A program made the position numbers and the translations under genes. From UBA7672 sp964550535 (GTDB lineage Bacteria; Pseudomonadota; Alphaproteobacteria; Caulobacterales; Hyphomonadaceae), in the NCBI GenBank assembly GCA_964550535.1, contig CAZJZQ010000054.1, forward strand, positions 1 to 22,453: a DNA stretch of 22,453 bases, read 5' to 3'. The notes beneath the pieces are model-generated. The model ran no database searches. It had not been told where the DNA came from and was given only the letters and a program-made list of their open reading frames with translations. Shown here one piece after another: positions 20,543-22,453 of the stretch (positions are counted from its first letter, which is position 1; every line of letters starts with the position of its first letter).

Positions 20543-20891
20543 GGGCTTCCGCGACGGCGGCGGCCCCCTCCGTCTCGCCGCGAAGAGGCGGCGATCCACC
20601 TCCCCCACGCTTCGCATGGGGGAGGAAAGAGGGTCCGGTGGTGTCGCCAATCTTTGTTTCCTCCATCTCCTCCTCCGCTTCCATCGCCGCGTTGCAGGCG
20701 GTGGTCATCTCGCGGAGGTCGGTGAGGAACTGGCGGAAATAGGCGAGGTCGGCGCCCGGCTCGGCGCGGGCGACGGCGAGGAGGCGGGCGGTGGACGCGT
20801 CATTGTCGTAGGCGGCCATGACGGCGGCGGTGATCGCGTTTGCGGCTTCGCGGAGGGCGCCGGGGCCGGGGCGTGCGGTCGTTTCGGTCAT
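19965..20891 (-). CDS. Small hypothetical gene running through a REP element (3' end doubtful)
   Basis: The start is convincing: ATG at 20891-20889 with AGGAGG seven bases upstream, one of the best ribosome sites in the window. Residues 1-84 look like a real helical protein: ALREAANAITAAVMAAYDND, ARAEPGADLAYFRQFLTDLR, then an acidic helix AMEAEEEMEETKIGDT. From residue 85 the frame translates the REP-like repeat (GPSFLPHAKRGGGG). It then continues antisense to DUF2332 as Arg/Pro/Ala-rich sequence of shadow type, to a stop at 19965. The real gene is probably about 20640-20891 and lost its stop when the repeat inserted or the end degraded. The family was not recognised. Confidence 0.45.
   Translation of the reverse strand: MTETTARPGPGALREAANAITAAVMAAYDNDASTARLLAVARAEPGADLAYFRQFLTDLREMTTACNAAMEAEEEMEETKIGDTTGPSFLPHAKRGGGGSPPLRGETEGAAAVAEAPTPTTASSAHADQLRPASLPRGPRPPSAPHSEHSAKARAQRPEPPPVQSAPTPDPAPRSPARPPLQSRGGSHRASPAADIAGTRSDRSPSSRAEKPAPASPRPISPHPPSRHATERRTPARWPRSTAPSAPPDPPRHRRAGANGHMGLTGPAGSGRTPRAMRCAAAAIPAPRPRSRWRPAAPRPPPVPRACA
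20555..20636. repeat. REP-like palindromic element
   Basis: Two perfect hairpins lie in tandem. The first has arms TCGCCGC (20575-20581) and GCGGCGA (20588-20594). The second has arms CCTCCCCCA (20599-20607) and TGGGGGAGG (20617-20625), with loop CGCTTCGCA. Sequences of this type (a GGGGGAGG stem with a GCTTCGC loop) are common dispersed intergenic repeats in alphaproteobacteria. It starts 13 bases after the DUF2332 stop. Confidence 0.65.
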
Positions 20892-21157
20892 GCTGCGCCC
20901 TCCTTTCCTGCGCGTGTGTTTCGGAGGGCAGTTGGGCACGGGGCGGGTATCCGCCGGAGAAGATTGGCTCTGTCCTGTGGTTTGGGTTGGTGGTTTTCCG
21001 GGCAAGGGGTTGATTTGCCGGGGAAAGAGGATTTTGGGCGTGCGGGGGTATGCAGCGGGGTTGTGGGCGGGGTTGGAGGCTTGCGCCGCCGGTTACATCG
21101 CGTCTGGCCTCTGGCGTGGAGCGTGATAGACCGCCGTAGCTTTCTACAGGACACGAC

Positions 21158-22453
21158 ATGCACGACATTCGAGCCATCCGAGAGAATTCCGGCGCCTGGG
21201 CGGCGGGGATGTCGCGGCGGCCGTCAGTGGATGGAGCGGCGGAGGCCGCGAAGCTGTTGAAGCTGGACGAGGCGGTGCGCGCGGCGATTCTTGAAAAGGA
21301 AACGGCCGAGCAGACGCGCAATGCGAAATCCAGGGAGATCGGCAAGGCCAAGGCGTCGAAGGATGAGGCGCTGGCCGCGAGCCTGATGGCCGAGGTGGCG
21401 GCGGCGAAAGCTGTCATCGAGCGCGCGGGTGACGATGAGGCGAAGGCGGCGAAGGAGCGGGACGATATGCTCGCGCGCCTGCCCAACATGCCGTTCGAGA
21501 GCGTGCCGGAAGGCGCGGACGAGCATGGCAATCAGGTGTTGCGCGTGTGGGATGGCGGGGCGCGCGGGCTGGATCACCGGCCGGAGGGGTTCAAGTCTTC
21601 GGCGCCGCCGAATGCGGCGCGCGATCATGCCGACATTGGCGAGGCGCTGGGCCTGATGGACTTCGAGGCGGCGGCGCGGATGAGCGGCGCGCGCTTTGTG
21701 GTGCTTCGCGGCGCTCTGGCGCGGATGGAGCGGGCGCTGGCGGCCTTCATGCTGGACGTGCAGACAGGCGAGAACGGGTATGTGGAACACAGCCCGCCAT
21801 TGTTGGTGCGCGGACACGCCATGTACGGAACAGGGCAGTTGCCGAAGTTTGAGGAAGACCTTTTTAAGACCGAAGCGGCAGATCCTGAGGGACCCGAGAA
21901 GCATTTTCACGCGATCCTTGAGAGCCGCAAAGCATCGCTCCAGAAAGAACTAGAATCTGGAAAGTTCACGGTCGCCGATCTAATTGGTGCGGCCGCTGAA
22001 ATGGTAAAGCTGCGGTCTGAGCATGACGGTTATCAGCAGCGTCACTACCTCATCCCCACCGCCGAAGTCTCCCTAACCAACATCGTGCGGGAGCAGATCA
22101 TTGATGATGGCGCTCTGCCGATGCGGATGACGGCGGCGACGCCTTGTTTCCGGTCGGAGGCGGGGAGTGCGGGGCGGGATACGAAGGGCATGATCCGTCA
22201 GCACCAGTTCACCAAGGTGGAGCTGGTGTCGATCACGCGGCCGGAGGATTCCGAAGCCGAGCATGAGCGCATGACGAAATGCGCCGAAGGCGTTCTGGAG
22301 CGGCTGGGCCTGCCTTATCGCACGGTGTTGCTGTGCACGGGCGACATGGGCTTTGGCGCGCGGCGCACTTATGACCTTGAAGTGTGGCTGCCGAGCCAGA
22401 ACACGTATCGCGAAATTTCCTCGTGCTCGAACTGCGGCGACTTCCAGGCGCGG
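21158..22453 (+). CDS. serS: Serine-tRNA ligase, partial, with an unusual catalytic-domain insertion
   Basis: SerRS charges tRNA-Ser with serine. The 432 visible codons start MHDIRAIRENSGAWAAGMSR, and the antiparallel coiled-coil arm follows (about 28-105). Motif 1 is GYVEHSPPLLVRGHAMYGTG, followed by QLPKFEEDLF. Motif 2 is TAATPCFRSEAGSAGRDTKG, followed by RQHQFTKVELV. ILCTGDMGFGARRTYDLEVW also fits (first base V here), and motif 3 would follow past the right edge. Between DLFKT and HYLIPTAEV lie about 57 residues (239-295), against 14-15 in E. coli. Their codons (CTA, GTA, TCT, GGA) are unlike the GC-rich neighbours. The ATG has AGGA six bases upstream. Confidence 0.93.
   Translation, partial: MHDIRAIRENSGAWAAGMSRRPSVDGAAEAAKLLKLDEAVRAAILEKETAEQTRNAKSREIGKAKASKDEALAASLMAEVAAAKAVIERAGDDEAKAAKERDDMLARLPNMPFESVPEGADEHGNQVLRVWDGGARGLDHRPEGFKSSAPPNAARDHADIGEALGLMDFEAAARMSGARFVVLRGALARMERALAAFMLDVQTGENGYVEHSPPLLVRGHAMYGTGQLPKFEEDLFKTEAADPEGPEKHFHAILESRKASLQKELESGKFTVADLIGAAAEMVKLRSEHDGYQQRHYLIPTAEVSLTNIVREQIIDDGALPMRMTAATPCFRSEAGSAGRDTKGMIRQHQFTKVELVSITRPEDSEAEHERMTKCAEGVLERLGLPYRTVLLCTGDMGFGARRTYDLEVWLPSQNTYREISSCSNCGDFQAR

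Noticed and set aside
21015..21022. Copy of TTGCCGGG upstream of serS
   Set aside because: Same octamer as the flagellar sites, but there is no sigma-54 element or second arm nearby; one or two such matches are expected by chance in this window.

Overview
The window looks like chromosomal DNA from a GC-rich alphaproteobacterium, most likely Caulobacterales or a close relative. The strongest evidence is a SciP (DUF1153) cell-cycle regulator between flgE and fliF, flagellar promoters of the sigma-54 type, GANTC sites upstream of sciP, and many genes with alphaproteobacterial character (MnmA, thiolase, SerRS with a cysteine-bearing motif 3 approach). Two runs of exactly ten N at 11506-11515 and 14632-14641 show that this is a scaffolded draft assembly. 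Both gaps fall inside genes and appear to be join artefacts.

Region 1-8727 is a flagellar cluster built as two divergent arms. The minus-strand arm reads fliK, flgD, flgE, then sciP and the first 171 codons of fliF, which runs off the left edge. The plus-strand arm is flgK-flgL. The 474-base gap between fliK and flgK carries two facing-away sigma-54 core promoters (5263-5278 minus, 5452-5466 plus). An inverted repeat of CCCGGCAA lies about midway and is a good candidate for a shared enhancer (FlbD/ftr-like). The same octamer recurs upstream of fliF beside TTAA half-sites. The arms encode the hook (FlgE), its cap (FlgD), its length control (FliK), the hook-filament junction (FlgK, FlgL) and the MS ring (FliF). 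SciP is the CtrA antagonist that ties flagellar timing to the cell cycle.

Region 8728-15925 is a mixed housekeeping and accessory stretch. It contains a small Oxidoreductase-like protein, a protein with a HEPN-type RNxxxH motif, mnmA, a VOC/glyoxalase protein broken by an assembly gap, a secreted hypothetical, a membrane-anchored DUF5675 protein, a polytopic membrane protein, a dodecin-like protein without tryptophan, a MarR regulator with a duplicated chimeric segment and its own operators, an acidic hypothetical, and a host-attachment (baeRF-type) protein.

Region 15926-22453 holds a thiolase-GNAT pair with a strong hairpin inside the GNAT gene, a HigBA-type toxin-antitoxin pair with a palindromic operator, a zinc alcohol dehydrogenase, and a DUF2332 protein. 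A small minus-strand gene follows whose 3' end runs into a REP-like repeat and then antisense to DUF2332. Last is serS, cut by the right edge, with an unusual insertion of about 45 residues in its catalytic domain.

No tRNA, rRNA, CRISPR array, transposase or prophage was seen. I see no clearly new multi-gene system. The best candidates for something undescribed are the SerRS insertion, the HEPN-motif protein, the Trp-less dodecin and the flagellar regulatory hub.
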